This document shows, in pieces, positions 44,881-53,781 of a stretch of DNA of 64,000 nt; within the stretch, counting starts at the first letter, position 1; every line of letters starts with the position of its first letter. Position numbers and translations under genes: made by a program. The stretch lies in assembly GCF_011045115.1 (NCBI RefSeq), contig NZ_JAAKZG010000007.1:186001-250000 (forward strand). Reading direction: 5' to 3'. This stretch comes from Mesorhizobium zhangyense (GTDB lineage: Bacteria; Pseudomonadota; Alphaproteobacteria; Rhizobiales; Rhizobiaceae). A model generated the notes under the pieces. That model saw only the letters and a list, made by a program, of their open reading frames with translations, did no database searches and was not told the origin of the DNA.

Positions 44881-45094
44881 AGTCGAAGCTTCCTGTAAAG
44901 GGGTCCGCTGTCATGCGGGCATGCCGCTGGGTCGCAACGGTCTGACCTGGATTGGCGGTCTTAGTGCAAGTAGTCGAGATGAAGGGCGTCGTTCTCCCGT
45001 CGGTCGAATCCGAAAAATCGTCAGACCTTGATGAAACGCCACGATTTCCCCTTTCACGGTTGAGCGAAAGTCAGAACAGCTTCGGCGTAAGTGC

Positions 45095-45835
45095 TTATTG
45101 GGCCAGATTGCTCAATGGCGAGGAGCCTCCGTCCGAAAAGCCCCTATACCGGAGGTGGCTGCGGTTCAGATGCGCGCGCATCGCTTCGCGCGCCTCGCCG
45201 GAATTTCCACTGCTGATCGCTTCACAGATGGCCCTGTGCTCTCTTACCGTGTTCTGAATGTATTCGGGGGTGATGAGCGCTGGATTGAGCTCTTTCGAGA
45301 AGGCGGGCTGGGGAATTATCTGAAGGCTCATCAAGTTGAAGAACTCGATGAAGGCGCCGTTATTCGTCGCTTCTGCGATCGCGCGATGAAAGACAAAGTC
45401 GAGATGGTCAAGCGCAGCTTCGTCATCGATCGATGCTTCGAACTGGCGAGCGGCGTTCCAGATATTCGATTCCTGCGCCCAAGAGCGCCGGGTCGCGGCA
45501 AGACCGGCGGCGTGCACCTCGAACGCCATCCGCAGCTCCAGGAGGTCCATGAACGAAGTCTTCAGCTGGCGTAGCGGTGCCAGCGTAAGCTCGGAATCAT
45601 AACCGCTCGAATCTTCCGGCTGCGGCACATCGTGTACGAACACGCCAACGCCATGGCGTGCTTCGACGACCCCATCGGACCGCAGTGCGGAGATTGCCTC
45701 GCGAATAACAGTACGGCTCACGCCGAACTGCTGGGATAATTCATTCAGCGACCCAAGCTTGTGTCCCTTGTCGAGTTGACCCTCGATAATAAGGGCTTTC
45801 AGTGCCTGTATTGTCCGGCTTGTCAGTGTGTCCAA
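45095..45835 (-). CDS. GntR-family regulator, FCD (FadR) subgroup
   Basis: Regulator of 246 residues. N-terminal wHTH: GSLNELSQQFGVSRTVIREA, ISALRSDGVVEARHGVGVFV; C-terminal all-helical FCD domain with metal/ligand residues in LELRMAFEVHAAGLAATRR, DFVFHRAIAEATNN and REHRAICEAISSGNSGEARE. It is divergent from the RidA-ABC-HyuAB operon; the spacer carries three copies of a 15-bp palindrome, its likely operator. The inducer is probably an organic acid or amino acid of that pathway. Confidence 0.92.
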   Translation of the reverse strand: MDTLTSRTIQALKALIIEGQLDKGHKLGSLNELSQQFGVSRTVIREAISALRSDGVVEARHGVGVFVHDVPQPEDSSGYDSELTLAPLRQLKTSFMDLLELRMAFEVHAAGLAATRRSWAQESNIWNAARQFEASIDDEAALDHLDFVFHRAIAEATNNGAFIEFFNLMSLQIIPQPAFSKELNPALITPEYIQNTVREHRAICEAISSGNSGEAREAMRAHLNRSHLRYRGFSDGGSSPLSNLAQ

Positions 45836-45910
45836 GGTTCACCCGTTTAACTAGTGCCGCCGTCTCCTTGACCTTCATTCGATTGATAAGGATTCGCGAC
45901 TTCTCTGACA

Positions 45911-45944
45911 AGGTATCACTACCTGGATAAGAGATGCTACCTCT
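45911..45944. promoter_or_regulatory. GntR operator region near gntR (two palindromes)
   Basis: AGGTA-TCAC-TACCT (45911-45924) is a perfect 14-bp palindrome. AGAGATGCTACCTCT (45930-45944) matches the consensus AGAGRTASTAYCTCT with one mismatch. The pair is 86-111 bp upstream of the gntR start, consistent with autoregulation. Confidence 0.6.
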
Positions 45945-46144
45945 GATATGTGGATTTTTCCCACGTGTGCGCACACCTGTTGAGATCGCCTCTCTGACGG
46001 CACGCACACTTCAGATTTTTTACACTAAGCCGCAAATTAATTTTTTTCCGTAAGGAGGCGTTTAGTTCTGTCGGCGCCGATCTACTTTCGTACATATAAT
46101 TGAAAATAAAGGGGTTTTTCAGATGGCGACTCTTGGTAATCTCA

Positions 46145-46159
46145 AGAGGTAGTATCTCT
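46145..46159. promoter_or_regulatory. GntR operator copy 2
   Basis: AGAGGTAGTATCTCT, fitting AGAGRTASTAYCTCT exactly. About 155 bp upstream of the chosen ridA start and 31 bp centre-to-centre from copy 3. Confidence 0.65.
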
Positions 46160-46175
46160 AAATTTCATATTGACA

Positions 46176-46190
46176 AGAGATACTATTTCA
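46176..46190. promoter_or_regulatory. GntR operator copy 3
   Basis: AGAGATACTATTTCA, matching the first eleven positions of AGAGRTASTAYCTCT well and diverging in the last arm. The spacing of three helical turns from copy 2 would put two dimers on one DNA face. Confidence 0.55.
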
Positions 46191-46313
46191 ATAATCTTTG
46201 GTGTCAGAAAAGAGGGCCTGTGACGCAGTTCGACCGGTAGGGCGACTGTGATGAATGGTTCCGGGAACGATATTTGCGCCGTGTCGCGCGCACAAAACAG
46301 GTGGAAAACTGCT

Positions 46314-46787
46314 ATGGGTGTCGTCTCTGCGCGCCTCTCCGAGCTCGGCATCGTGTTGCCTTCGATTGCCCCGGCCTCTGGCAACTACATTGCTCACCGG
46401 ATCGCCGGGTCCCTTCTGTTCGTATCGGGCCAGATCCCGCGTATCGATGGCGTCGAGCATTTCGTCGGCGTGGTCGGGCAGGACGTGTCGCCCGAAGACG
46501 GCTACCGAGCTGCACGCCTTTGCGCATTGAATCTGGTGGCACGGGTGAATGCGGCGCTCGACGGAAACCTCGATCGAGTGCTCGCCTGCGTGCAGCTTCG
46601 CGGTTTCGTGAATGCGCTGCCGGATTTTAAGGGGCATCCGGCGGTAATTGACGGCGCTTCCGATCTGCTCGTCGAAATCTTTGGAGAAAGCGGTCGCCAT
46701 GTGCGCACGGCGCTCGGCGCCGGGTCACTCCCACGCGGCTCATCCGTAGAGGTCGACGGCGTGTTTGAAGTCGCAACGCAATCCTGA
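46314..46787 (+). CDS. RidA-family protein (YjgF/YER057c/UK114)
   Basis: Small trimeric protein of 157 residues. Family sequence: LGIVLPSIAPASGNYIAHRI, AGSLLFVSGQIPR, VGVVGQDVSPEDGYRAARLC, GRHVRTALGAGSLPRGSSVE with the Arg that binds carboxylates. RidA proteins hydrolyse reactive enamines/imines released by PLP enzymes, which suits the aminotransferase in this operon. The ATG at 46314 follows GGTGGAAAA; 46251 is an alternative. First gene of the operon. Confidence 0.88.
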   Translation: MGVVSARLSELGIVLPSIAPASGNYIAHRIAGSLLFVSGQIPRIDGVEHFVGVVGQDVSPEDGYRAARLCALNLVARVNAALDGNLDRVLACVQLRGFVNALPDFKGHPAVIDGASDLLVEIFGESGRHVRTALGAGSLPRGSSVEVDGVFEVATQS

Positions 46788-46811
46788 TGATAACAGGAAG
46801 GGGAACTGGCC

Positions 46812-47567
46812 ATGAGCGAGATCGCGAAGTCCGAAAAAGCCATCGATATGATCGGCGTCAACAAGTGGTATGGCTCCCTGCAGGTATTGAAGGGCATAAA
46901 CCTGAACGTCGCGCGCGGCGAGCATATCGTTTTGTGTGGTCCGTCGGGTTCCGGAAAGTCGACGCTGATCCGGTGCATCAATCACCTGGAGGAAATTCAG
47001 GAAGGCACCATCTTCGTCAATGGCACGCAGCTCAGCCAGAGCGGCGCGAATGCCGACCATATCCGGCGCGACGTCGGCATGGTGTTTCAGCAGTTCAACC
47101 TCTTTCCCCATCTGACCGTACTCGAAAACTGCATGCTGGCTCAGCGGCGTGTGCGCAAGGTCTCCGTCGCCGAGGCCAGGGAAAAGGCGATGCGCCACCT
47201 GGAGCGCGTCCATATCGCCGAACAGGCCTTGAAATATCCCGCGCAACTCTCCGGTGGTCAGCAGCAGCGCGTGGCGATTGCGCGGGCGCTCTGCATGGAT
47301 CCGAAGATCATGCTGTTCGATGAGCCCACCTCGGCGCTTGATCCGGAAATGGTCAAGGAGGTGTTGGACACCATGATCTCCCTTGCCGACGACGGGATCA
47401 CTATGATCTGCGTCACGCACGAAATGGGTTTCGCCCGTGCGGTGGCCCACCGTGTCATTTTCATGGACCGTGGCGAGATCATCGAAAGCGCCGAGCCCGC
47501 CGCGTTCTTCGGCAATCCGAGCCATGAACGCACCAGGGCGTTCCTCAGCCAGATCCTCGATCATTGA
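46812..47567 (+). CDS. Polar amino-acid ABC transporter ATPase (GlnQ/ArtP type)
   Basis: ATPase of 251 residues. Walker [21 protein letters not shown], family marker [20 protein letters not shown], signature [16 protein letters not shown], Walker [21 protein letters not shown], switch [20 protein letters not shown]. It starts 24 bp after ridA and forms a complete importer with the next three genes. Confidence 0.94.
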   Translation: MSEIAKSEKAIDMIGVNKWYGSLQVLKGINLNVARGEHIVLCGPSGSGKSTLIRCINHLEEIQEGTIFVNGTQLSQSGANADHIRRDVGMVFQQFNLFPHLTVLENCMLAQRRVRKVSVAEAREKAMRHLERVHIAEQALKYPAQLSGGQQQRVAIARALCMDPKIMLFDEPTSALDPEMVKEVLDTMISLADDGITMICVTHEMGFARAVAHRVIFMDRGEIIESAEPAAFFGNPSHERTRAFLSQILDH

Positions 47568-47577
47568 GGAGCGGGCG

Positions 47578-48246
47578 ATGAACTACACATTCGACTTCAG
47601 CCCGGTTCTTGCTGCATGGCCAACACTTCTGGAAGGCGTCATCGGGACGCTGAGGATGTCGTCGCTCTCCATGGTCTTTGGATTGAGCCTCGGTATCGTG
47701 TTCATGCTGATGCGCCTGAGCAATCAGAAAGTCCTGCGCATCATTGCCATCGGTTACATCGAGCTGATCCGCAACACGCCGATCCTCGTCCAGGTCTTTT
47801 TCGTCTTCTTCGGCATGCCGGCGATAGGCATCCGGCTCAGCGGAGAGCAAGCGGCGATCCTTGCAATGACGCTGAACTGCGCGGCCTACGCGGCGGAGAT
47901 CGTGCGCGGCGGGGTTCAATCCATCCGGCCCGGCCAGATCGAAGCGGGCAGGGCACTCGGCATGCATACGGCCGACATCTACCGCTTCATCGTTTTCAGG
48001 CCGGCGATCCGGGCCGTTTATCCCGCGCTTTGCAGCCAGTTCATCCTGATGATGCTGAATTCCAGCCTCGTCTCATCGGTCTCCGCGGAAGAGTTGACCT
48101 ACTTTGCTCAAACCCTGGATTCACAGACCTTCCGAAGCTTCGAGATCTATCTCACGCTCGGTGTCATCTATCTCGTTCTGTCCCAGTTCTTCTCTGCCGC
48201 TCTGAGCATGATCGGCAGGGTCTATTTCTCCTACCCGGCAAAGTGA
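47578..48246 (+). CDS. Polar amino-acid ABC permease 1 (HisM/GlnP family)
   Basis: Inner-membrane permease of 222 residues with about five helices. The typical YIELIRNTPILVQVFFVFFG segment and EAA loop GVQSIRPGQIEAGRALGMHT are present. The ATG at 47578 follows GAGGAGCGGGCG, 10 bp after the ATPase stop. Confidence 0.93.
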   Translation: MNYTFDFSPVLAAWPTLLEGVIGTLRMSSLSMVFGLSLGIVFMLMRLSNQKVLRIIAIGYIELIRNTPILVQVFFVFFGMPAIGIRLSGEQAAILAMTLNCAAYAAEIVRGGVQSIRPGQIEAGRALGMHTADIYRFIVFRPAIRAVYPALCSQFILMMLNSSLVSSVSAEELTYFAQTLDSQTFRSFEIYLTLGVIYLVLSQFFSAALSMIGRVYFSYPAK

Positions 48247-48255
48247 GGCACTGCG

Positions 48256-48906
48256 ATGATCCGTCAATTTGGTTGGGGAGAATTCGTCTTCCTGCTCGAA
48301 GGAGCGCGGTGGACCATCGTTCTCTCGCTTCTCGCCTTTACCGTCGGCGGCGCGCTCGGGCTGGCCGTGGCGCTCGGCCGCACCAGCAAGTGGAAGATAT
48401 TGCGCGTCCTGATGGCGACGTACATTCAGATTTTCCAGGGCACGCCGCTGCTGGTCCAGCTGTTCTTCGTCTATTTCGGGCTGCCCATGCTGGGCATGAA
48501 GGTGGATGTCTGGGTGGCGCTGACCATCGGTCTGTCGCTCCATACCAGCGCGTTTCTCGGCGAGATCTGGCGCGGCAGCATCCAGGCGGTGCCAGACGGC
48601 CAAAGCGAAGCTGCCCGCGCTCTGGGCATCGGTTATGTGCACAGGATGGTCGATGTCGTTCTGCCGCAAGCCTTCCGTATTGGTCTTCCGGCGACCATCA
48701 GCTTCCTCGTCAACCTGATCAAGGGCACCGCACTCGCCGCTCTGCTTGGCCTGACGGAACTCACGCGCTCCGGTCAGTTGATGGCGAACATCACGTTTCA
48801 GCCGCTGCAGGTCTACGGCGCAGTTGCGCTCATCTACTTCTTCATCTGCCTGCCCCTGACCTACTGCAGTGCACGCATCGAACGGCGCCTCCACGCCGTG
48901 CGGTAA
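48256..48906 (+). CDS. Polar amino-acid ABC permease 2 (HisM/GlnP family)
   Basis: Second permease, 216 residues: YIQIFQGTPLLVQLFFVYFG, EAA loop SIQAVPDGQSEAARALGIGY, and LVNLIKGTALAALLGLTELT. Together with permease 1 it forms the heterodimeric channel. It starts 9 bp after permease 1. Confidence 0.93.
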   Translation: MIRQFGWGEFVFLLEGARWTIVLSLLAFTVGGALGLAVALGRTSKWKILRVLMATYIQIFQGTPLLVQLFFVYFGLPMLGMKVDVWVALTIGLSLHTSAFLGEIWRGSIQAVPDGQSEAARALGIGYVHRMVDVVLPQAFRIGLPATISFLVNLIKGTALAALLGLTELTRSGQLMANITFQPLQVYGAVALIYFFICLPLTYCSARIERRLHAVR

Positions 48907-48944
48907 ACAAGAACGCATCACAAAAACCAACCAGAGGTGACTAC

Positions 48945-49790
48945 ATGTTGAATACAGCATTGATCCTTTCGCGTTCGAAAGTGCTGGGCGGGTTTGCCGC
49001 CGTGCTTCTCGCGGCGTCCTCCTTCGTAACGACGGCGCTGGCCGTAACGCCCGAAGAACTCAAGGCCAAGGGTACCGCCACCATCGGCGTGCAGATGGAT
49101 CAGTTTCCATGGGGCTTCATCGACCAGAACGGTCAGAATGACGGCTTCGACATCGAGATCGCCAGGATGATCGCCAAGGAGCTCGGCGTTGACGCGAAGT
49201 TCGAGCGCATCACCGGCCAGAACCGCATTCCTCTCCTCATCAACGGCAATGTCGATTTCCTGGTGCCGTCGATGACGATCACCGAAGAGCGTGCCAAGGT
49301 CATCCAGTATGTCATTCCCTATTCGTCGAACGATATCACGGTCTGGGGCAAGACGGATGCCGCCATCAAGGGGAACGACGATCTTGAGAAATATGTCATC
49401 GGCGTCAATCGCGGCAGTGCCTTCGAACCGCTGCTCGTGAAGGTCGCGCCGCCGAACACGAAGATCAAGCGGTTCGACGACGATGCGACGACCGTCCAGG
49501 CGCTTCTTTCCGGCCAGGTCGATGCGATCCTGGGCAGTGTGACCTACGGGCTCGTCATCAAGCAGACCGGAAACGATGCCCAGTTCGAGCGCAAGTACAA
49601 GGTTGCCGACAATTTCCAAGGCATGGCAGTGCGCAAGGGCGATCAGGAGATGCTCGACCTTCTCACGGATTTCGTGACCCGTCATACCGCTGATGGTTCG
49701 CTGGACGCGCTCTACAAGAAGTGGATCGGTGTCGACCGCGCGAAGCTTCCCACCACGCTGCCGGGGGTCGATTTCACCGGCAAGCAGTAA
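48945..49790 (+). CDS. Polar amino-acid ABC substrate-binding protein (SBP_bac_3)
   Basis: Periplasmic receptor of 281 residues. Signal peptide LGGFAAVLLAASSFVTTALA, mature start VTPEELKAKGTATIGVQMDQ, ligand-site segment GFDIEIARMIAKELGVDAKF, NRIPLLINGNVDFLVPSMTI, and ALLSGQVDAILG. The ligand is expected to be a small polar amino-acid-like molecule. The longer in-frame opening back to 47616 overlaps both permease genes and is not coding. Two hairpins follow the gene. Confidence 0.93.
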   Translation: MLNTALILSRSKVLGGFAAVLLAASSFVTTALAVTPEELKAKGTATIGVQMDQFPWGFIDQNGQNDGFDIEIARMIAKELGVDAKFERITGQNRIPLLINGNVDFLVPSMTITEERAKVIQYVIPYSSNDITVWGKTDAAIKGNDDLEKYVIGVNRGSAFEPLLVKVAPPNTKIKRFDDDATTVQALLSGQVDAILGSVTYGLVIKQTGNDAQFERKYKVADNFQGMAVRKGDQEMLDLLTDFVTRHTADGSLDALYKKWIGVDRAKLPTTLPGVDFTGKQ

Positions 49791-49797
49791 CGCTGGA

Positions 49798-49831
49798 GCC
49801 CTGCGCGACCGCGAGGACTGCCGCGCAGGGC
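49798..49831 (+). other. Intercistronic hairpin after the binding-protein gene
   Basis: GCCCTGCGCG (49798-49807) pairs fully with CGCGCAGGGC (49822-49831), a 10-bp GC stem with a 14-base loop, 8 bp after the stop. There is no T-tract. Such structures often protect the upstream mRNA and raise binding-protein yield over downstream enzymes. Confidence 0.6.
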
Positions 49832-49863
49832 ACCAGATACATCAACCACTGAAGAGTTTTTGG

Positions 49864-49889
49864 CCCCCGCCTGTTGGTGCGGGCGGGGG
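49864..49889 (+). other. Second intercistronic hairpin
   Basis: CCCCCGCC (49864-49871) pairs with GGCGGGGG (49882-49889) around a 10-base loop, preceded rather than followed by TTTTT. It may attenuate or stabilise at the transporter/enzyme boundary. Confidence 0.5.
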
Positions 49890-49954
49890 TAGGCCGCTGC
49901 ACGTCGAAACTAAGCCTTCACGGGCGCGGCGCAACAAAAGCTCGCTTACGGAGC

Positions 49955-52057
49955 ATGAGCAAGAAAATGGCGAAAGATGGCAAGCAGATCAGGGTCGGTG
50001 TCGATATCGGCGGCACCTTCACCGACGTTGCAATGGAGGTAGGCGTCACGCTCCATTCGATCAAAGTGCTGACGGACTATTCCTTCCCTGAAAATGCGAT
50101 CGTCAAGGGGATACATCAGGTTGCCGAGGTCGCGGGAGTGGAGCTCTCCGAAATCGACACGATCATCCACGGCACGACGCTCGCCACCAATGCTCTGATA
50201 GAGCGGCGCGGCGCCAGGACCGCCTTCATCACCACCAAGGGTTTTCGCGACGTCATCGAGATGCGGACCGAAAGCCGCTTCGAGCAGTACGACCTCAACA
50301 TCGTCCTGCCGGCGCCTCTGGTTTCGCGAGATGAGCGCTTCGTGCTCGACGAGCGTATCGGGGCCGACGGATCAGTGTTGAAGGCACTGGACCTCCTCGA
50401 GGTCGATGCCCTTTGCGACCGCATCATCGCCGCCGGCTACGAAAGCGTGGCGATCGGTTTCATCCATTCTTACCTCAACGGCGCTCACGAAAAGGTGGTG
50501 CGCGAGCGGCTGCTGGCCAGGAAACCGGACATTTCCGTCTCCATCTCCTCGGAAGTCTCGCCGCAGATGCGCGAATTCCAGCGTTTCAACACGGTCTGCG
50601 CTAACGCCTTCGTCAAGCCGTTGATGGCATCTTACCTCAATCGCCTCGTCGGGCGGTTGACCGAAGAAGGCACGCGCTGCCAGGTCTTCATGATCCATTC
50701 CGGTGGCGGCATCATCAGTATCGAGAGCGCTGTCGAATTTCCGGTTCGCCTGCTCGAATCCGGCCCGGCCGGCGGCGCGATCTTCGCGGCCCACATCGCT
50801 AACAGCTATGGTCTCGACCAGGTGCTCTCCTATGACATGGGCGGAACGACCGCCAAGATCTGCCTGATCGAGAAGCAGACGCCGAAGACATCGAAGACGT
50901 TTGAGGTCGCCCGAACCTGGCGCTTCAAGAAGGGCAGCGGTATGCCGATCTCCATCCCGGTCATCGAGATGGTCGAGATCGGCGCTGGTGGAGGCTCGAT
51001 CGCGACGGTCGACAGCATGCGCCAGATCCGCGTCGGTCCACACAGCGCTGGCTCCGAACCGGGCCCCGCCTGCTATGGCCGCGGCGGTGCGAACCCGACG
51101 GTTACCGATGCGGACCTGATCCTCGGCCGTCTTGATGCCGAGGAATTTGCCGGTGGCGCAATGAAGCTCGACCGGCCCGCTTCCGACCAGGCCATGCGCG
51201 CTGGCCTGGCGGTCAAACTCGACATGGATGAGGTGACGGCCGCTTACGGCCTCAGCGAGGTGGTCGACGAGAACATGAGCAATGCCGCCCGCATGCATGC
51301 GGTGGAAAACGGCAAGGAACTCTCCGAATTCACCATGATTGCTTTCGGCGGTGCCGCACCCATTCATGCCGCCCGCCTTTGCGAAAAGCTCGGCATATCG
51401 GAACTGCTGATCCCGCCGGGCGCAGGCGTGGGTTCCGCAATCGGCTTCCTGCGTGCCCCCTTCGGTTTCGAATCCGTCCGCAGCGCCTATAGCCGCCTTA
51501 GCCGTTTCGATGCGGCAGGTATCAACCAGACGATCGCGGACCTGATTGCGGAAGCAACATCCTTCGTGCGCTCCGGCGCGCCGGATGCCGATCCCGATCT
51601 CGAATGCACGGCCTACATGCGTTACGTCGGGCAGGGCTGGGAGGTGCCGGTCACGATCGCGGTGCGTGACTACGTAGATGGCGACGGCGCATTGTTCCGC
51701 GAGCTGTTCGATGAACAGTACGAACATTTCTTCGGCCGCGTTATCGATGGTCTCGACGTCGAAATCGTCAGCTGGTCGCTGCGCGCGGCCTCCAAGGTGA
51801 CCGCGCCGCAACGGATCGGCAAGACTGCCGGGAGAGCCGCGGCGGCCGTCCGCGGCAACCGTGAAATCTTCGATGTCCAGGAGGGCAAGTTCCAGAAGGC
51901 CTCGATCGTCTCCCGTAACGAAATGCAGCCGGGCGACTGGGTCTCGGGTCCCGCCGTCATCACCGAACGCGAGACCTCGACCATCATCACGGCGAGCCGC
52001 GAAGTCATCATGCAGGCCGATGGCTGCCTGCTGTTACGCGTCAAGCAGACAGCTTGA
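49955..52057 (+). CDS. hyuA: Hydantoinase/oxoprolinase subunit A (HyuA family)
   Basis: ATP-dependent ring-opening enzyme subunit of 700 residues. N-terminal acetate-kinase-like site VGVDIGGTFTDVAMEVG, LATNALIERRGARTAFITTK, PQMREFQRFNTVCANAFVKP, a second nucleotide segment SYDMGGTTAKICLIEK and AFGGAAPIHAARLCEKLGIS. The family hydrolyses 5-oxoproline, N-methylhydantoin or related lactams (and some members carboxylate acetone/acetophenone) together with HyuB. The ATG at 49955 follows ACGGAG; ATG 49967 is possible. With an amino-acid importer upstream and transaminase downstream, a lactam or hydantoin of an amino acid is the likely substrate. Confidence 0.9.
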   Translation: MSKKMAKDGKQIRVGVDIGGTFTDVAMEVGVTLHSIKVLTDYSFPENAIVKGIHQVAEVAGVELSEIDTIIHGTTLATNALIERRGARTAFITTKGFRDVIEMRTESRFEQYDLNIVLPAPLVSRDERFVLDERIGADGSVLKALDLLEVDALCDRIIAAGYESVAIGFIHSYLNGAHEKVVRERLLARKPDISVSISSEVSPQMREFQRFNTVCANAFVKPLMASYLNRLVGRLTEEGTRCQVFMIHSGGGIISIESAVEFPVRLLESGPAGGAIFAAHIANSYGLDQVLSYDMGGTTAKICLIEKQTPKTSKTFEVARTWRFKKGSGMPISIPVIEMVEIGAGGGSIATVDSMRQIRVGPHSAGSEPGPACYGRGGANPTVTDADLILGRLDAEEFAGGAMKLDRPASDQAMRAGLAVKLDMDEVTAAYGLSEVVDENMSNAARMHAVENGKELSEFTMIAFGGAAPIHAARLCEKLGISELLIPPGAGVGSAIGFLRAPFGFESVRSAYSRLSRFDAAGINQTIADLIAEATSFVRSGAPDADPDLECTAYMRYVGQGWEVPVTIAVRDYVDGDGALFRELFDEQYEHFFGRVIDGLDVEIVSWSLRAASKVTAPQRIGKTAGRAAAAVRGNREIFDVQEGKFQKASIVSRNEMQPGDWVSGPAVITERETSTIITASREVIMQADGCLLLRVKQTA

Positions 52058-52071
52058 ACGGAGGATTACCC

Positions 52072-53709
52072 ATGAAAACCAACGTACTTTCCGACGTTCA
52101 CATGCAGATCATGTGGAACCGGTTGATCTCCGTGGTCGAGGAGCAGGCCGTCACCCTCATCCGCACCGCCTTCAGCACCAGCGTGCGTGAATCGGGGGAT
52201 CTTTCGGCCGGCGTCTTCAACCGCGGCGGCAAGATGATCGCCCAAGCCGTGACCGGCACGCCCGGCCACGTCAACGCCATGGCCGAGGCAGTCGGCCACT
52301 TCATCCGTGACATCGGCCCTGAAAACATCTTCGAAGGTGACGTCTACATCACCAACGACCCTTGGAAGGGCACCGGCCACCTGCACGACTTCACCGTCGT
52401 CTCGCCCAGCTTCCGCAATGGAGCGCTGGTCGGCTACTTCGCCTGCACGGCGCATGTCGTCGATGTCGGTGGCCGTGGTTTCGGCCCGGATGCCAACGAG
52501 GTGTATGAAGAGGGCATCTTCGTTCCGATTATGAAGTTCGCGGAGCGCGGCAAGGTCAACAAGGACCTGGTCAACATCCTGCGCAACAATGTGCGCGAGA
52601 GCCACCAGGTGGTCGGCGACGTCTATTCGCTCGCTGCCTGCAACGAGATCGGCCATCGCCGCTTGATGGACATGATGGGCGAGTTCGATCTTGCGGATCT
52701 GGAGACGCTGGGCGAATTTATCTTCAAGCGCAGCTACGATGCCACGCTGGAACTGATCGCAGCGCTGCCGAAGGGCACCTATTCGAACGTCATGCGCGTC
52801 GACGGCTACGGTTCGCCGATCGATATCGCGGTTCGCCTCGACGTGGCAGAGGACCACATCCTCGCCGATTTCGAGGGAACCTCGCCGCCAAGCCCGAAGG
52901 GTATCAACTGCCCGATCATCTATTCCGCGGCCTATGCCTGCTATGGCCTGAAGTGCTCGATCGCACCGGAAATCCCGAACAACCACGCGTCCTTGCTGCC
53001 GTTTCGCGTAACCGCGCCTGAAAACTGCATTCTGAACGCGCAGCATCCGGCACCGGTGTCGGTGCGCCACGTGCTCGGTCACCTCGTTCCCGACGCCGTG
53101 CTGGGCGCCGTGCACAAGATGCTGCCCGGTCGCGTGCCGGCGGAAGGGGCGGGCGCGCTCTGGAACCTGCATGTCAGCGTTCGCCCGCTGCATGGCGAGC
53201 AGGCGCCGGCCGACGGCGGCCAGCGCGCAGAGGTCCTGTTGTTCAACAGCGGCGGCGCGGGTGCCCGTCCGGCGCTCGACGGTCTGAGCGCCACGGCTTT
53301 CCCTAGCGGCGTGCATTCGATGTCGATCGAAGCGACGGAGCATGTCGGCCCGGTCATCTTCTGGCGCAAGGAGCTGCGTGACGGTTCCGGTGGCGCCGGC
53401 CAGTTCCGCGGTGGGCTCGGCCAGGTGGTGGAAATCTCGCCGACCAAAGGCCACGAAATGCATTTCAATGCCATGTTCGACCGCGTCGAGCATCCGGCAT
53501 GCGGTCGCGAGGGCGGAGAAAGCGGCGCAGCCGGTGCCGTACTGCTTGACGACGGGACCCGTCTTGCATCCAAGGGGCGCCAGCATGTGCCCGCCGGACG
53601 CAGGCTGATCCTGCAGCTGCCGGGTGGCGGCGGCTATGGCCCAGCCGAAAAGCGCGATCCGGATGCTGCCCGGCGTGACAGAGATTTCGACTACGTCATC
53701 GCCAAGTAA
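52072..53709 (+). CDS. hyuB: Hydantoinase/oxoprolinase subunit B (HyuB family)
   Basis: Partner subunit of 545 residues: TAFSTSVRESGDLSAGVFNR, MIAQAVTGTPGHVNAMAEAV, metal-site segment NDPWKGTGHLHDFTVVSPSF, ACTAHVVDVGGRGFGPDANE, and end QLPGGGGYGPAEKRDPDAAR. The ATG at 52072 follows GGAGG; an ATG at 52054 overlapping the hyuA stop is less likely. HyuA and HyuB form the heteromeric hydrolase. Confidence 0.91.
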   Translation: MKTNVLSDVHMQIMWNRLISVVEEQAVTLIRTAFSTSVRESGDLSAGVFNRGGKMIAQAVTGTPGHVNAMAEAVGHFIRDIGPENIFEGDVYITNDPWKGTGHLHDFTVVSPSFRNGALVGYFACTAHVVDVGGRGFGPDANEVYEEGIFVPIMKFAERGKVNKDLVNILRNNVRESHQVVGDVYSLAACNEIGHRRLMDMMGEFDLADLETLGEFIFKRSYDATLELIAALPKGTYSNVMRVDGYGSPIDIAVRLDVAEDHILADFEGTSPPSPKGINCPIIYSAAYACYGLKCSIAPEIPNNHASLLPFRVTAPENCILNAQHPAPVSVRHVLGHLVPDAVLGAVHKMLPGRVPAEGAGALWNLHVSVRPLHGEQAPADGGQRAEVLLFNSGGAGARPALDGLSATAFPSGVHSMSIEATEHVGPVIFWRKELRDGSGGAGQFRGGLGQVVEISPTKGHEMHFNAMFDRVEHPACGREGGESGAAGAVLLDDGTRLASKGRQHVPAGRRLILQLPGGGGYGPAEKRDPDAARRDRDFDYVIAK

Positions 53710-53781
53710 GACCTTCCGGAGGCCGGGAGGAGCGCAGGCTTCGCCCGGTCCCAGATACCGGAATAACTAGGGGAACCGGAG

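Larger units (their letters stand above)
45836..46313. other. Divergent promoter region, gntR / ridA operon
   Basis: 478 bp, AT-rich in its middle (46010-46120), without a gene. It carries the operator copies listed separately: a group near gntR (45911-45944) and a pair near ridA (46145-46190). An in-frame ATG at 46251 could extend ridA, but 46314 is preferred. Confidence 0.6.

Noticed and set aside
47616-49790. 724-codon plus-strand frame
   Set aside because: Only its last 281 codons (from 48945) are a gene; the front part overlaps two permease genes in another frame.
52066-53586. 506-codon minus-strand open frame
   Set aside because: Antisense to hyuB, His/Arg/Val-rich and without any motif. 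The same holds for 50372-51811 (antisense to hyuA), 55852-57546 (antisense to the aldehyde dehydrogenase) and 62599-63801 (antisense to pccB).
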